DNA of 64,000 bases, taken from positions 1,301,195 to 1,365,194 of the forward strand of contig BFEA01000410.1 in the NCBI GenBank assembly GCA_003427395.1. The letters run 5' to 3'. This document shows, piece after piece, positions 30,439-42,801 of this stretch. The translations under genes were made by a program, and so were the position numbers. Source of the DNA: Chara braunii (lineage: Eukaryota; Streptophyta; Charophyceae; Charales; Characeae). Within the stretch, counting starts at the first letter, position 1, and the number at the start of each line of letters is the position of its first letter. The notes below the pieces were generated by a model. It saw only the letters and a program-made list of their open reading frames with translations, did no database searches and was not told where the DNA came from.

Positions 30439-33380
30439 GTGTTTTCTGCAAGTTGCACTAGTACAGCCCCGTCCGGTCGACGGTGCGTGTACGAGAGGAA
30501 GTTTAGGCCCTCACCGGGGTGAGCGGCGCGCGCAGGGTATTGATGGCAAGGCGCATCCATACACGGTCTGGGCGTGCGCGACGTCGCAGATTAGCGGAAC
30601 TCGAGGCGTTTAATCTCGGTTCTAATATTTTTTTATTTTTTATTGCTTCTACCTCGGTAATTGGGGTCGTCGTCGAACACAGGTCGCCGACGCGGCAGAC
30701 GAGGACCTTGGGTGCACGCCTCGCTCGACGGGCCCGCGGGTTCAGGATGCTGGCAAAAGTCCTCTACCACACCGTTGTTGAACGACCTCGGAGTGGTCAA
30801 GGGTTGAGTTTGTAATGGCACTTTAGGCCAAAGGGCCGGAAACGCTGAATGTATAGGATCTACGTTTCATGGTCGGTGAGGCCGCGTGAGGGTGTGTCGT
30901 ATATGCGGGATTGCCTGAAGTGCGGCTACAAACTGTTTTCGTGACTGCGCCGAAGTCGCCCCTTTATAGCATTATGGGGAGCCCCGTAGCAGCCACATCC
31001 GTGCTCAAGCCTCCGACAAAGGGACATGCGGGAGCTGCACCCACCAGCAGGTGCGATACCTGCTACAGCAGGTGGGTGATACATGCCAAGGGCCAGCCGG
31101 TAGCATCTGGGCTGAGCCTTTTCGATGGGCCAGTCACTATGCCTCACCTCCGCCCCCCCCCTCCTATGAACAGAAGCGGGCCTCCTCCGGAGTTCCCTCG
31201 AGATAGTAAGGGGGCAGAGGGAAGGCCCTCTGTTGTTGCAACCAGAGGCTGGGACCGTGAGGTACGGCAGAGGGCGAAGCTAAGCCAGAGAGGTAGGGTC
31301 TCACTGGACAGCGCTGGGCAGAGCGGTGCAGCGGGGCAACGGACGTAGACGCCGTGAGGAGGGCGAGTGAACCCGGACGTAAAACGGTGCCAGGTGCGTG
31401 CAGACTGGATATGGGCTATAGCAGCAGCGGAGGAAGCTAGCAGCTAGTGCGCAGGGGGGGGGGCTGGCGAACGGGAGAACGCAGCACGCACAAAGGGGAG
31501 TTAAGTTCCCGAGAGAGGGACGAAATCGGAAAGGAGGGGATGAGCCCGGGCATGAAGATGCACCTGGTGCGTTCAAAAGAAAAAAATAAAAATAAAAATA
31601 AATAAATAAATAAATCATGGTGGAAGCTAGCAGCGAAACTCAAGTGCAAATCGTTCGTCGGACTTGGGTGTAGGGGCGGAAGACTGCCCGTCCATTCGCT
31701 GGTGCCCTCCGAAGTTCCCCTCTCGATAGTGCGAGACGCTGCTCAGAGCAGCGTTACTACGTTGCAGTGAGAACAACCACTACCGGGGGCTGCGTGAGGG
31801 ACGAGGTGTGCGCAGAAACGAAGGGGCGGAGTGCCAGGGAGGAGGACGAGGCCAGCGAGAAAGAGAAGACGAACCTGGGCAGGAAGTTGCGCCGGGTGCA
31901 TTCAAAAAATGGGATGGCGGAGCAGAGGGAGAGATAAACATGGCCGAACGCAGAGATCCTAACTTACTCATGCCCTGATGAAATCAGGCGGGAGAGGATG
32001 GTAGACAGGGGGTTTGGAATAGGGCGAATGTGATGGTGAAGCCGAAACGGCGAATGGAGGAGTGTAGTAGGAGATAGGGAGAAAATGCTGTGCACGAGAG
32101 ATGGCGGGGCCAAAAGAGAATAAAGGTTGGAAACACATATCTCACCCGTTTCTTAGTGAAAAAGGATGATTGAAGGCACGTTTCGGGTTTTTTTTGTTGC
32201 TGCGGGTGTAATGGTAGCGTCAGTTTCAGGGATAAATTAGTAGTTTAGGAGATAGAAAGGAAAAGTGTTGCGTGAGAGGTGTCGGGGAAGTGGCTATGGA
32301 AGGAGCGGGAGTTAAATGTTTCGCTCAATCCTCGATGGGATCGAGCGGAGTAATGACGTAGGGGGTTTCGGGTGGTGTGAGTCTCATGGTATCATCGATG
32401 TTTGGAGTTGGTGGGTAGCAGTGTATATCTCCATACTCCCCCGAGAGATTTATTGTCGGCAAAACAGAAGGTTGACGGACGGTACTAGGTGGAGGGGCCA
32501 GGTGGACACCTATGACAGACGGGGGGGTAACGGGCAGGCTGAATGACAGAGGTAAGTGCATGCATAGAGGTAGAGGTGATAGTGTTAGATCAACACCTCC
32601 GTAGTTAGTCTCTATGAGCTGCAAAGCATGGGCTGCGCGGTGTGACAATGGCGCAGGTATACGGGACAAACTGAGGCGAAAACAAAGGGAATGAAGCTGG
32701 TCGAGACAAGAGCTAGGTACGTCTGAGCGTAGAAGTGGAGGAAAAGTGATCTGGGGAGGACAGCCAGGCGGTGAATTGTTCACCCGTCATCGTAGTTATC
32801 AGGATTTCTGGAAGCTTCGTTATTCTCGAAGTCGCGAAGCCGTCACTATACCGAGCTCACCTTTTCTTGGGAGGTGCTCGACGCCCTCCCATTAGAAATC
32901 CATGAGCCAACTCACGGGTTTCTCTTGTCATTACTGTATTCCGACGGCTATCTTTTGTCCCACTAACCAGGTGTTCCCCGTACACGAACCCGACCAAGCG
33001 GGTGGCCAAATACACCGAGGAGTGGTGAGGGAAGGCGACGAGTGAAGCATCATGGAGGTTGAGCAGGACAAGTACCCGATGTGGTTGGTAGTCTACACAG
33101 TCCGCGCTTGTATACGCTCCACCAGGTGTCGATGGTTGTATAGCCAGTCAGGCCGTTGTTGCTTCAGTCGGTGCGCTGTGCAATCTGTAGCACGGAGTAG
33201 CTAGGAGAGGAGTTGAAGACTTACCTGTTCTGGCCGACGCGCCGCTCGAGCCACCGATCGGTCAGGACAGCGAAGTAAGGAGGAGGGATGATGTAGTGAG
33301 TATAGAGGGAATGATTAGATGGCGAGAGAGCTGCTACAAACGGGGGCCAATGGGTGACAACTGATACCACGGCACTATGC
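30439..33380 (+). other. G-rich noncoding DNA, family-3 copy 1, no gene seen
   Basis: The region shares style and words with 48010-51640, such as repeated statements of CCAGGTGCRTGCAG or CACCTGGTGCGTTCA after purine-rich tracts, and a recurring GAACCYGG...CCAGGT arrangement. A nested hairpin at 31038-31078 has outer CACCCACC/GGTGGGTG and inner GCAGGT/ACCTGC. An (AAAT)n tract lies near 31575-31615. Open frames such as 30911-31348 are Pro/Arg/Gly-rich and not supported. Confidence 0.5.
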
Positions 33381-33959
33381 GGATGGCCACTTCATACCAC
33401 GGCATACTGATTGCAGACTGCCTCATGACAATGACATGCGGCTATTGCGCATTGCACCGTACAGCTGCACGCTGTGGACCTACAGTCGTTATTGCTACAT
33501 GACTATGTGCCAACTGCTACAGAGAACCACCGTTGGCAGTACCCGGACTGCGGCTGCGTTTGCTGGCCGCTGCCTACTACGGCGTTACAAGGTTTTGGAA
33601 ATGCCAGACTTTCAGTTATCTCATAAAAATCCGAGATAGTTGAGTTGAAAAATAAATAAATGAAAAGGAGGTAATTTTGAAAGTAACTGCCTCACTAAGT
33701 GTGTGACCCAGGTTGGGCCACACCGAGCCGTTGATCTGCTTTAGATCCAGGGCTCGGACCGAGCCCGCGATTTCACCTGCAGGTGAGAAGTGCTGCTCAC
33801 TGCCCTTCAGTAAGTATTAAATGGCAATTTCCCCCCCAGCAGGCTAACACTTGCATTGACGTTGTGCTAGCTCTACTCATTTGAGTATTGGCCTGTCTGC
33901 TACATCTCTGCTCCTTGAGTGGGGGGAAAGGCTATTGAGGAGGACTTGGTGGTCTGCAA
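33381..33959. other. Noncoding spacer, no gene seen
   Basis: It holds a perfect palindrome CACCTGCAGGTG (33774-33785) and TAC/GGC-rich DNA. It precedes the first landmark of family-2 copy 2. Nothing else is supported. Confidence 0.5.
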
Positions 33960-36157
33960 GGGAGATAGAGAGTGGAAGAAGGGGAACCATAGTTAGAGGT
34001 TGGGAGTTTACTGCTTCACCCCTGCGTTGGTGTTGCGGCCGGTAGGTTGCGTCGAAGTTTGGTTGTATGGTAAGCGGCACGCGTCGGGGAGGTGTTAACT
34101 GTTTGGCAACGTGGCAATGATGGTATGCTGAACGAGGACCACGCTGCCCAAATTTTCTGGTGTGTCATAAATATTTTGAGGGGAGGTGTTGTCGAAGTTG
34201 TGCGGCGGAGTGAGGTTTTTATGAGGTCAAGCGTTGGTGTGACCAAGTGTTGGTGCTGCTAAAAAACGGTGGTGACGGTTTGGCAGCATGGCAGCAACGG
34301 TACGTTCATTGAGTTGGTGGCACTCGCGGTATTTGCGTCGAAAAGCCGTCGTTATTTTTTGGGGGATGTGTGGTGCAATTTAGCCTATTTTGAGAGCCAT
34401 TCGGTGTGGCAGGTATGAGTGTGGAACTGCCTGAGACCATTTTTGGGACCGATTTGAGGTCGGAGTGAGCGGTTGGCGTAGCTATTGCAGGCGGACACAG
34501 TAATTGGAGGAGGTTTGGACTTGAGGTTTGGACTTGCGGTTTAGTTTGGGTTTATTCCTTGGAGGAAGTGGTGCAATTGGGATTGTGTGGGGACAACCCG
34601 TGATGCTGGGACCACACTGGGTCTAAGCAAGGATTGTTTAGAACGTTGGAACCTCGTAGGGCTCATTTGTGAGAACACCCTCTGAGAGGGTTATCTCACT
34701 TGGGGTTTTTCAGTAGGTTAACTTTTGCTTATTCGGGCTATCTCACTTGGGGTTTTTCAGTAGGTTAACTTTTGCTTATTCGGACTATCTTCTTTTTTAT
34801 TAGCAGAAATGTCACATTTTTGTAAATTTGATTCGGGCTATCTTATTTTAGCAGAAAGGTCAGAACTTGGAAAATTGTGTGGCGACTATCTTCTTTTTTA
34901 TTAGGGTATTATTCGACTTTCTTAAGTGAGTCAGATTAAAACTTGTTTCAAGGTCGATGTTGACTCAGTCTCCCTTCACACATTCACGCACCCATATTAT
35001 GTTTGACCCTACTTTGGATGTTAAGAAAAAAGGTAGAATAAGGTGTGTGAGCGTCATGCATGTGAAAATGGTGGACTGGCTTGGATAGGATGTGGATGGA
35101 TCTCATTTGGGTTTGGTTGTTTGTTGTGCGGGTAGGTAGAGGAATGCAGGTAAAAGGAAAATTTTCTTGTGTCTATTCGGATGTATTAAAATTGTTTATC
35201 CTCATTGATCCCTTCAAGTTTTATGCCTGCATTTCAAAAAGGTTTGTGTTTTGAAACGTGGGAATTCAGCAGGTGCCGCAGAAAGAAACCCTTGAATAAA
35301 GAAGAGGAGAGTGAAATGAATTTAACCTTTTTCCAAGGGACTTCCCATTTTATCTCGAATGACCCGCACGTCTTTGCCCGTCCAAAAGAGTCCCAACCTT
35401 AACTTTTTTTCATTTTTTTATTTCTTATCGCTTAAGTCAACTTTCTGTAAGACAAGTAAGGGGCAAAGGATTCCACTCAGGTCCTTGGGAACTCCTCTCT
35501 AGGGAGCATCTGGGGCAAGGGTTTGCTACTTTAAGAATCAACCCTATTATAACCCAGAGTGGATCGTACTACGGGGGGATGTCTTGCTGAATTCACGATG
35601 GAGCCAATCGACTTCTGAGTTGCAGGCCGAGGAGAAAGGATATCCCAGACCACTCCTTAGAGGGTATGATGTTTTCACGACTGAGGGTGGATATTGTTTC
35701 TGATACTCTCGAATAGAAAGAGGGATGAATTAGTACCTTTTTCGGGGCGGTCGTATTAGAAGCCACCAACATATGGAGAACTGGTATCAAAATAAACCCA
35801 GTTCGTGTATTTACTAGTTTCGGGGATGGGGTGCAAGTAGGCACTACCTTCGTGGAGGGGTCAAGCCATAAGAAGCAATGACCCCGGGAAAAAAAGGGAA
35901 ATTAGTGGGACTTGGCAATACAAGAATATGCTAATCTGAGTAAAGATCAACAACGATTAGTTAGGATAACCATTGACCTATATGATTAGAAGTATGTCGG
36001 ATATAGGATTTAACATAAAGTTATTTCCAATTCGGATTGTTTCCCAGAATGTCTGTGACGCTTGCAATTATTGTTTTTTTTTTCGAGCAAGGAGACCGCA
36101 GCAAGTCATGTAGCAGAAATTGAGAGGCACAAAATATGGTAGGGCCGAGTTGGACGT

Positions 36158-36556
36158 ATGGTTTTCGGCCCGGTTGAAGTATTTTCGCAAGGGAGAGAGC
36201 TAAGAAGGGACCGTGGCTCGACAAGAAATCCGCCACGAACCTCCCTCTTACTAACCCTAACGTTGGAGCACGTCCTCGAGTTTAGTTTTAATCGATCTCG
36301 ACAGCCGGGGTGGTATGACCTCCATGCCATTTACGGTTTAGAAGACAACGAGCTATGGTCACGTTTTGACCTTGAAATTCGGTGGATTTATCTTAGGCTT
36401 GTCCGACATTATGACGCTAGTGTGGCGCAGTTCGAGAAAATTGAGTTTTTCAAGCGGATCCACGCTAATCGATTCGAGCAAGTGGACAACCAGGTGTACG
36501 AAAGACAGGTATATCGGGATGAAGTTCATAACCTCCGACGATTCATCGATGCTTAA
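36158..36556 (+). CDS. Unrecognised 132-codon open frame
   Basis: The frame runs from ATG 36158 to TAA 36554-36556. The second half reads like protein (GWYDLHAIYGLEDNELWSRF, then a helix-like stretch rich in Arg, Glu, Tyr and Val). The first half is less convincing. I do not recognise a family or motif. Family-2 copy 1 has no obvious counterpart, so it may be an insertion or a fragment of a mobile-element gene. Treat it as hypothetical. Confidence 0.3.
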   Translation: MVFGPVEVFSQGRELRRDRGSTRNPPRTSLLLTLTLEHVLEFSFNRSRQPGWYDLHAIYGLEDNELWSRFDLEIRWIYLRLVRHYDASVAQFEKIEFFKRIHANRFEQVDNQVYERQVYRDEVHNLRRFIDA

Positions 36557-36654
36557 CGTAATCAGTTTCTGTGGACAGATGGATGATGGGATCTTACCCA
36601 GGCAAAATATTTGTTTGTGCGTGACACTATGGACGAAACGTTGATCCGACGAGC

Positions 36655-36760
36655 GGAGCGGCAAGGTTCTCTGCCTCCATAGCCTTGCCTAGGCTCCAAC
36701 CGAGCTCTCACAATTGCGCAGGCAAACTAAGGTCCCACAAAGTTAAAGTCAACCAACATG
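36655..36760 (-). repeat. Fragment of family-1 5' block
   Basis: On the minus strand it matches the part of the 5' block with GAGCCTAGGC and the GGAGGCAG end seen in copies B-E, including CTCTGCCTCCA (36670) and CGAGCTCTCACAATTGCG. The rest of the element is absent. Confidence 0.55.
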
Positions 36761-37950
36761 GGCGAAAACCTGATTCAGAGTAAGAACCTTGTTAACAATT
36801 CCCTTATGGTGGGGATTTCACAAGAGAAGCAGTCAGGAAGTTCACCCTACAACTGTTGGAAATTCGCCACAATGGCTGAACTTCAACCATGCCAAGCATA
36901 AACCAGTTGTAGTCACCGAACGACCGCTGCTACAATCAGCAATTAATTTTTGCCACCAAGAGTGGGTTGCGACACCCCGAGTCTGTTGCACCAGCCACAA
37001 ACCAGTTTGTTACTATTAAAGGTCTATTGCCTTAACCTGGTGTTTTGTGTGAAAACTAGAGGTTATTACTATGGTCAGAACCTCGCTGCTGTAGTAAGAA
37101 CCCACCTTTGCCAATCATCTCAACCAACAATTCATGATGGACTCGATCAACACTCCGTTGGGAAGCGACTGTAATTCGACGCAAAAATAGTTACAACTTA
37201 CTGAGGAAACTACAACACTGCCTACGCCAGAAAAAAAAGAGTTATCGTACAGGCCTAAGAAAGCAGCAATAACATCAATGTGAAGGAGAGACGGTTGAGT
37301 TGCGTGAGAGGCCCGTGTTACTACTTTGATTTTTGATGACGAGGAGCTTGCACGACTCGACCAGGTCGAGGTAGAGGCTCGAGAGGGTCGAAAGTTGTAC
37401 CACGACTAGACATGTCTTTGCGAATTTCGTTTCCTAATGAAGTTGTCTACGTTGGATGTTCCTATGTCAGAGTCATTGTTGTTTTTTAACTCGACAAGAT
37501 AATAAAAAAAAATATATCCTTTTAGATAGGACCAACCGGATGGATAGTATCCAGGTTTGCCCGATGGTGATACTATCATGTTTGGCCATTGAGGGGTAAC
37601 CGAGCACGCCGGAAGTAAAAAGCGCGAGAAGATTGGTCAAGGAGATAGAAAATCATTGTTTCGTCTTTGGTGAAGCATTATGATAGCACGCTGGAATTGT
37701 CAGACATAGGAATTCCTTACAAACGTTCAACACTTTAGGTAATGCACCTTATCAAGAATCATCTGCAAAACAACATGTTACAGCGCATGAAGACGAAAAC
37801 ATGCGTGTCTAATCTTAAGTCAACGACAGAGTAAAATGAACGACTTTGGCAACTCGTCTCATCAAGTCGAAACTGAGGCAGATCGGATACCTTGTCGACT
37901 GCATCGAGGTTATTGTCAAAGTCAACTCCCCGGTGGCAATTCAATACAGT

Positions 37951-38039
37951 ACTTTATTTATTGATTTCGACACCAGAAGTTTGATTTCTATTTTTAAATT
38001 ATTGACTCTATCGTATGATAGTCGGTTCTCACCAGTATC
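37951..38039. other. Junction between family-2 copy 2 and family-1 copy D
   Basis: It is a short AT-rich joint. Left of it lies the direct-strand family-2 3' part; right of it the minus-strand family-1 terminal module, mirroring the B/C meeting near 21300. Confidence 0.45.
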
Positions 38040-38400
38040 GAGCGCATCCGTCCCGCTAGAGAACCCTCCCGACCGCGTCACGCAGGATTTTGCAGGACTT
38101 TTCTTTGCAAGGGGAGCTTTCGCCGCGTAAACAGAGTGCACCAGCTGCACCTTTCGCAAACCCCTACGACATGATATGAGTCACGAGAGCCACAGCTTAC
38201 CTTTGCCCAAGTGGATATCACCACCCTTGGAAAGGCGTATCCCCGTTGAGCTACCGAACCACACTCGAGATCTGCTCTATTGCAATCGTAGAGGTGACCC
38301 AACCGAGGGCGTTTCTCGTACGCTGTAGCATAGAGGATACGCGTGGTCGAACGCCTTAATCGCATATTCCAAGCGAGGTTCAACGCCGATCGACTAGGAC
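38040..38400 (-). other. Family-1 terminal module in copy D
   Basis: On the plus strand CCTTT (38200-38204) and CCAAG (38207-38211) face CTTGG (38226-38230) and AAAGG (38231-38235). The loop on the minus strand is GGTGATAT, a variant of GGTGACAAC. The arms are unrelated to those in copies A, B, E and 8416. CGAGGGCGTTTCTCGT (38308) is the inverted form of the conserved ACGAGAAACGCCCTCG. Confidence 0.7.
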
Positions 38401-39589
38401 GGTCCATCTAACCACGCGATACACTACACCCAAACAAAACCAAGTTTCACACATAAATCACACCTAGTCCATTTTTGTATCCGACCCATAACCTTCTGAT
38501 GACAATATACCCGAATATTACTTGCAAGACTCGGAATAAATATCGCAGCGGCATAGGCTTTGTCTTATTGACTAGCCATATATGATTACGCGGACAGTCA
38601 CAAAAATGACGTACTATGTAGTACCCATAATCATGTAGCTCTGAATGATCTCGAGGGTCGCTCTCGACACTCAAGTGTCAGCTGATACGCGTCTTGGAGG
38701 GTTAACCTCTCGAGGCTAGACAATCGCAAAGACGCTTGCGAAATTTACCTCTTCTGCACCCTGCGCAGACAAGTGGTAGGCGAACCTTGACCCTTTGTGA
38801 CAGTTAGACACCTTCAACCCTATGAATAAGACTCCGTCATCTATGATTTGGAAACATGTCAAGGGGTTTGACTTTGATAGCTGCCATGAACCTTAACGTT
38901 CAACTATATAAGTTATAAGAAGAAAAAGGTAATTTTGTTGTTTTTCTCTCAATACAAATATGTTTAATCATTACGCACGATCATGGTACACCGCGCGAAT
39001 ACATAATATATATTAAATAAGGTTATAGGACACGAGGCGAATACTCTCGCAATCACAGTGTGACCCCCTTCAAAAATATATGTATGATCTCACACAAAGT
39101 CAAATATGAACTTCAACTCAAAAGACATGCATGCAATCACATTAAGGATTCAACATTAACAAACCACACCCTACACGGGGGCAACTTCAACTACTCTTTC
39201 ACTCATACCCCTTGCCTTAACCACACAAGCCCCAACCTTTGTCCATCCTTCTAAAACAAAATACTAAACCCTTTTTAAATGACTATTTAATAAACGTCCG
39301 GGTACAAACCCAACAGAACAATTCAACCCACAGAGGCTAAGACCTTTAAATTGAGTAACGAGAATGAGTTAGAGTTAAGCCGCAAATTGGCCTATTATCA
39401 AACGATAACAGAAGATGATTTTCGTAGGACCAGACTAAAATTAGTCAGATCTTGAATTGAAAGGACCTGTAACAAAGCATAATTAAATTCATAAGACAAG
39501 AGTACAAATGTATAAAGAATAAACCCTCAAATCACATCTCACGTAGTTCTCCTAAGATTAACTCTAAATTTACCTCTCAATTGATGTTA

Positions 39590-40150
39590 GAGGTATAAGA
39601 AAATTTTCAACATCTCCCCTATACGAGGTAAATTGCCAATTTTTTTCCGATAATCGAATTCCTAAAAACTAACAGCACTCCCTTTAGAAAAAAAAGTTTT
39701 TTCAAAATTTATACTCAACTGAATATGAAATCTGAAAATGATTTTTAACTTTACAAGTCAAATTTTGTCTCTCTTCTGATTTGGTAAGAATTTTGGCAAC
39801 ATCTTCTTCAGAGAAGTAGGCTTCCAAAATTTATGCCAAGATAAAACTTAACTCTTTGAATTTGTAGAAATTCCGGCAACACTTCCCATAACAAAAGTGT
39901 CTTTCCAAAATTTGTATAAACCTAAACATAAAATCTACGAATAATCATGACTTTATAAAGTCAAAATTTGTCTAACTCCCTGATTTAGTAAACATTTGGG
40001 CAGAAGTTCCCCTAGAAAAGTAGGTTTTTCATATTTTTACTAAGCCGAATATGAAACTCAGAAAAAAGTTGAACTTTGTAAAGATAAAATTTGACTAACT
40101 CCTTGGATTTGCGGAAATTTCGGCATCACTTCCCTTAAAGAAAGTAAATT
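39590..40150 (-). repeat. GAAGCGCTG-type hairpin array in copy D, decayed
   Basis: Five or six spaced units resemble the arrays of other copies, for example AAATTTCGGCATCACTTCCC (40116) and AAATTCCGGCAACACTTCCC (39867), each preceded by an AACTCC or AACTCTT block. Pairing is partly lost. Confidence 0.55.
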
Positions 40151-40582
40151 TTTAAAATTTATGCAAAAAAAAATTAAAAAAAATAAACTTAAAAAATAAA
40201 AATAAAAAATTGAATTAACTCTTATAGCTTCAGCCCATGATGAACATCTAAAGCAACTACCTATCAAAGTTGATACTCATACTAAGTAGAGTTTATACTC
40301 AAGTACATGCAAGTCCATACTATAATGAGTAAATACTGTCTCTAAAAAAATCCCAAGTTATTTGCTTAAACAAGTAGTTGGTTGAACCCTCAAGTGATAA
40401 AACTTTACCCTAACTTACATAGGATATTGTGCTAGGTGATTCATCTTAGAAACAATGTCAAAATCTTTGCCTTAGTTATACACGAATATGTTGCACAACT
40501 ACTTTTCTTTTCATTAGGCATGCGAGTAAGTCATTCATCTTAGAAACCCTGCTTGGTCGCACTGATCTCTTTAGTAGTCAAA

Positions 40583-40586
<4 letters not shown>

Positions 40587-40622
<36 letters not shown>

Positions 40623-40704
40623 TCAAATAGAACTGCCCGGTAAACCGTAGGCAGGGAGGGAGAAGAGGACATATATATACATATATTTATATATATATAT
40701 ATAT
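40587..40704. repeat. (TA)n runs and short repeat
   Basis: Two TA runs flank a segment with AGAACTGCCCGGTAAACCGT that is shared with 25648, 42187 and 42699. This is the landing site of the two transposons that follow. Confidence 0.75.
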
Positions 40705-41416
40705 AGGGTCACCAACCTGTACGTACAGGGCTCCCCGGTCAGACCTCCGTACATACGGGCGTTCGGGGTCCCGTACGGGGTCCGAACCCAACATTGTTCG
40801 GCCCCCGCCAAAAATTATTTCAGGGCCTAAAATAATTTAGTTTTTCTGAATGTTTTTTTGTGACTTACATATGACATGAAGTACATGCCTATACATTTTT
40901 AAGTCATTTGGCTTCGCCAAATAAAAATTACAAATCACCAAAGATGGCGGTGTCAAAACGTGCTCGCCCATGTTGTTTTTCCCTTAAGTTCGGGTTCTAA
41001 ACAATTTTATTATTATTATTATTTTTTTTTTTGGTTTTTGCATTATGTGAAGTACACATGTGTAAATTTTCAGGGCATTTAGCTATTCAAAAAAAAAAAA
41101 AAAAATCGCCAAAGATAGCGGTGTCGAAAACGTGCTCGTGCACTCATTAAATTAATTTTTTTTTATTTTTTTTTTATTATTCTTATTAGTATTTATTTTT
41201 CGTATTTTATTTTTATTTTAAATTTTGTAAGGAATTAAGGTGTAATGCTCAGGCAACTCTTGTTTAAATTTTTCTTCATAACATATCATTTTTTTTAGAT
41301 TTTTTTAATTTTTTTTTTCCCCCCCACGTTCGGCTCGAACGACCAAACGCATCCCTAAGGGGTCCCATACGTTCGGGCGTTCGAGTTCGAGCGTCGGCCC
41401 ATTCCGAACGCCGGTT
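40705..41416 (+). mobile_element. Third copy of the CAGGGT transposon
   Basis: It begins AGGGTCACCAACCTGTACGT and ends CCGAACGCCGGTT, where the terminal ACCCTG is lost. Interior blocks, such as GCCAAAAATTATTTCAGGGC and GATGGCGGTGTCAAAACGTG, match the 24908 copy. It is separated by a few TA bases from an inverted copy. Confidence 0.7.
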
Positions 41417-41421
41417 ATATA

Positions 41422-42162
41422 CAGGGTAACCGGCGTTTGGGACGGGCCAAACGCCCGAACCCGAACGCCCGAACCCGAACGCCCGAACGTATGGATGCAT
41501 TCGGTCGTTCGGGCCGAATGCAGAAAAGAAAAAAAAAAACGAACAAATATGATGTTTTTTTTTTATGAAGACAAATAAACTGAACAACATTTGTCCGACC
41601 ATTACATCCAAATTCCTTACTAAATTTGAAATAAAAATAAAAAATAAAAAATAAAACTAATAAAAAATTATAAAAAATAAAAAGATAATTAAAATTAGTA
41701 AGTGAACGAGCACGTTTTCGCCACCGCCATCTTTGTCGATTTTTCGTTTTGTTTTCACATAATCAAATGCCCTAAAAATTTATACTGCACTTAATACAAA
41801 ACTCATTAAAAAAGTTAAAAAAAATAATAAAATTGTTTAGGCTCCGCAATAAAGTGAAAACAAAAAGTACAAAAATGAAGAAAAAAAAATAGTGAGTGGG
41901 CAAACACGTTTTGACACCGCTATCTTTTGCGATTTTTACTTTTTGTTCGGCGTAAAAAAATGACTTAAAAATTTATAGGCATGTACCTCACATCATAGAC
42001 AACTCCCCAAAAACAAACTCTGGAAAACAAAGAATTTTTAGGTCTCGAAAGATTTTTTGCGGGGGCGGAACGCCGTCGGGTTCGAACCCGGAACGAGACC
42101 CCAAACGCCCATACGTACGGAGGTCGTCCCGGGAACCTCTGTACGTACAGGCTGGTGACCCT
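41422..42162 (-). mobile_element. Fourth copy of the CAGGGT transposon (inverted)
   Basis: It starts CAGGGTAACCGGCGTTTGGG and ends GGCTGGTGACCCT before a TA run. It is the reverse orientation of the 24908 type and lies tail to tail with the 40705 copy. A small tandem of CCCGAACCCGAACG occurs near 41453-41490. No transposase is present. Confidence 0.7.
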
Positions 42163-42412
42163 ATATATATATATATATATATATATCGTCGAATAGAACT
42201 GCCCGGTAACCGTAGGCAGAGAGGGAGAAGAGGACAACAAACGAGGGGCTGTGACAAACTGTTTCGTCGGAGTTTCACCGACTCATCAAGAGGCTGAACC
42301 CTCAACAGTCTGTAGAATCCCCTCACTGATTACACTGTAAGTGATAATCCACCTTAACCAAAATCAAAGTAGACTATCACTCACCCACACCAGATGAAAA
42401 ACTCTACAGACT
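42163..42412. other. TA run, short repeat and unique DNA
   Basis: A TA run is followed by the fullest form of the TA-flanking repeat (42187-42270) and about 140 bases of unique sequence up to the gap. No gene was seen. Confidence 0.6.
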
Positions 42413-42622
42413 NNNNNNNNNNNNNNNNNNNNNNNNNNNNNNNNNNNNNNNNNNNNNNNNNNNNNNNNNNNNNNNNNNNNNNNNNNNNNNNNNNNNNNNN
42501 NNNNNNNNNNNNNNNNNNNNNNNNNNNNNNNNNNNNNNNNNNNNNNNNNNNNNNNNNNNNNNNNNNNNNNNNNNNNNNNNNNNNNNNNNNNNNNNNNNNN
42601 NNNNNNNNNNNNNNNNNNNNNN
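42413..42622. other. Assembly gap (210 N)
   Basis: It is a run of N close to TA microsatellites; the open frames crossing it are meaningless. Confidence 1.
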
Positions 42623-42746
42623 GTAGTGACGGCCCCGACCACTGCCGCTCGACCTGACCGGAGAAAACCGTAGCAGGAAGCTAGCGAAGTCGTAGTATAT
42701 ATCGTCAAATAGAACTGCCCGGTAAACCGTATATATTGTCACAAAC

Positions 42747-42748
<2 letters not shown>

Positions 42749-42796
<48 letters not shown>
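42749..42796. repeat. (TA)n microsatellite
   Basis: It is a long uninterrupted TA run just before the copy-D hairpin array resumes. Confidence 0.95.

Positions 42797-42801
<5 letters not shown>

Larger units (their letters stand above)
33960..37950 (+). repeat. Family-2 long noncoding element, copy 2
   Basis: The landmarks of copy 1 recur in order: AACCATAGTTAGAGGTTGGG (33990), a GAGTCAGATTAAAAC block (34927), GGTAGGTAGAGGAATGCAGG (35131), the block with GAGTGGATCGTACTACGGGG (35557), and CGTCTCATCAAGTCGAAACT (37853). Direct repeats of TTATTCGGGCTATCTCACTT flank 34725-34795. Instead of a terminal module on the same strand, the copy runs into inverted family-1 copy D. A short unrecognised frame lies inside (36158-36556), and a fragment of the family-1 5' block is inserted in reverse (36655-36760). 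Confidence 0.55.

Noticed and set aside
42060-42095. Pol III B box in GGGTTCGAACCCG
   Set aside because: It is a palindrome inside the subterminal part of the CAGGGT transposon, with no A box at tRNA spacing.
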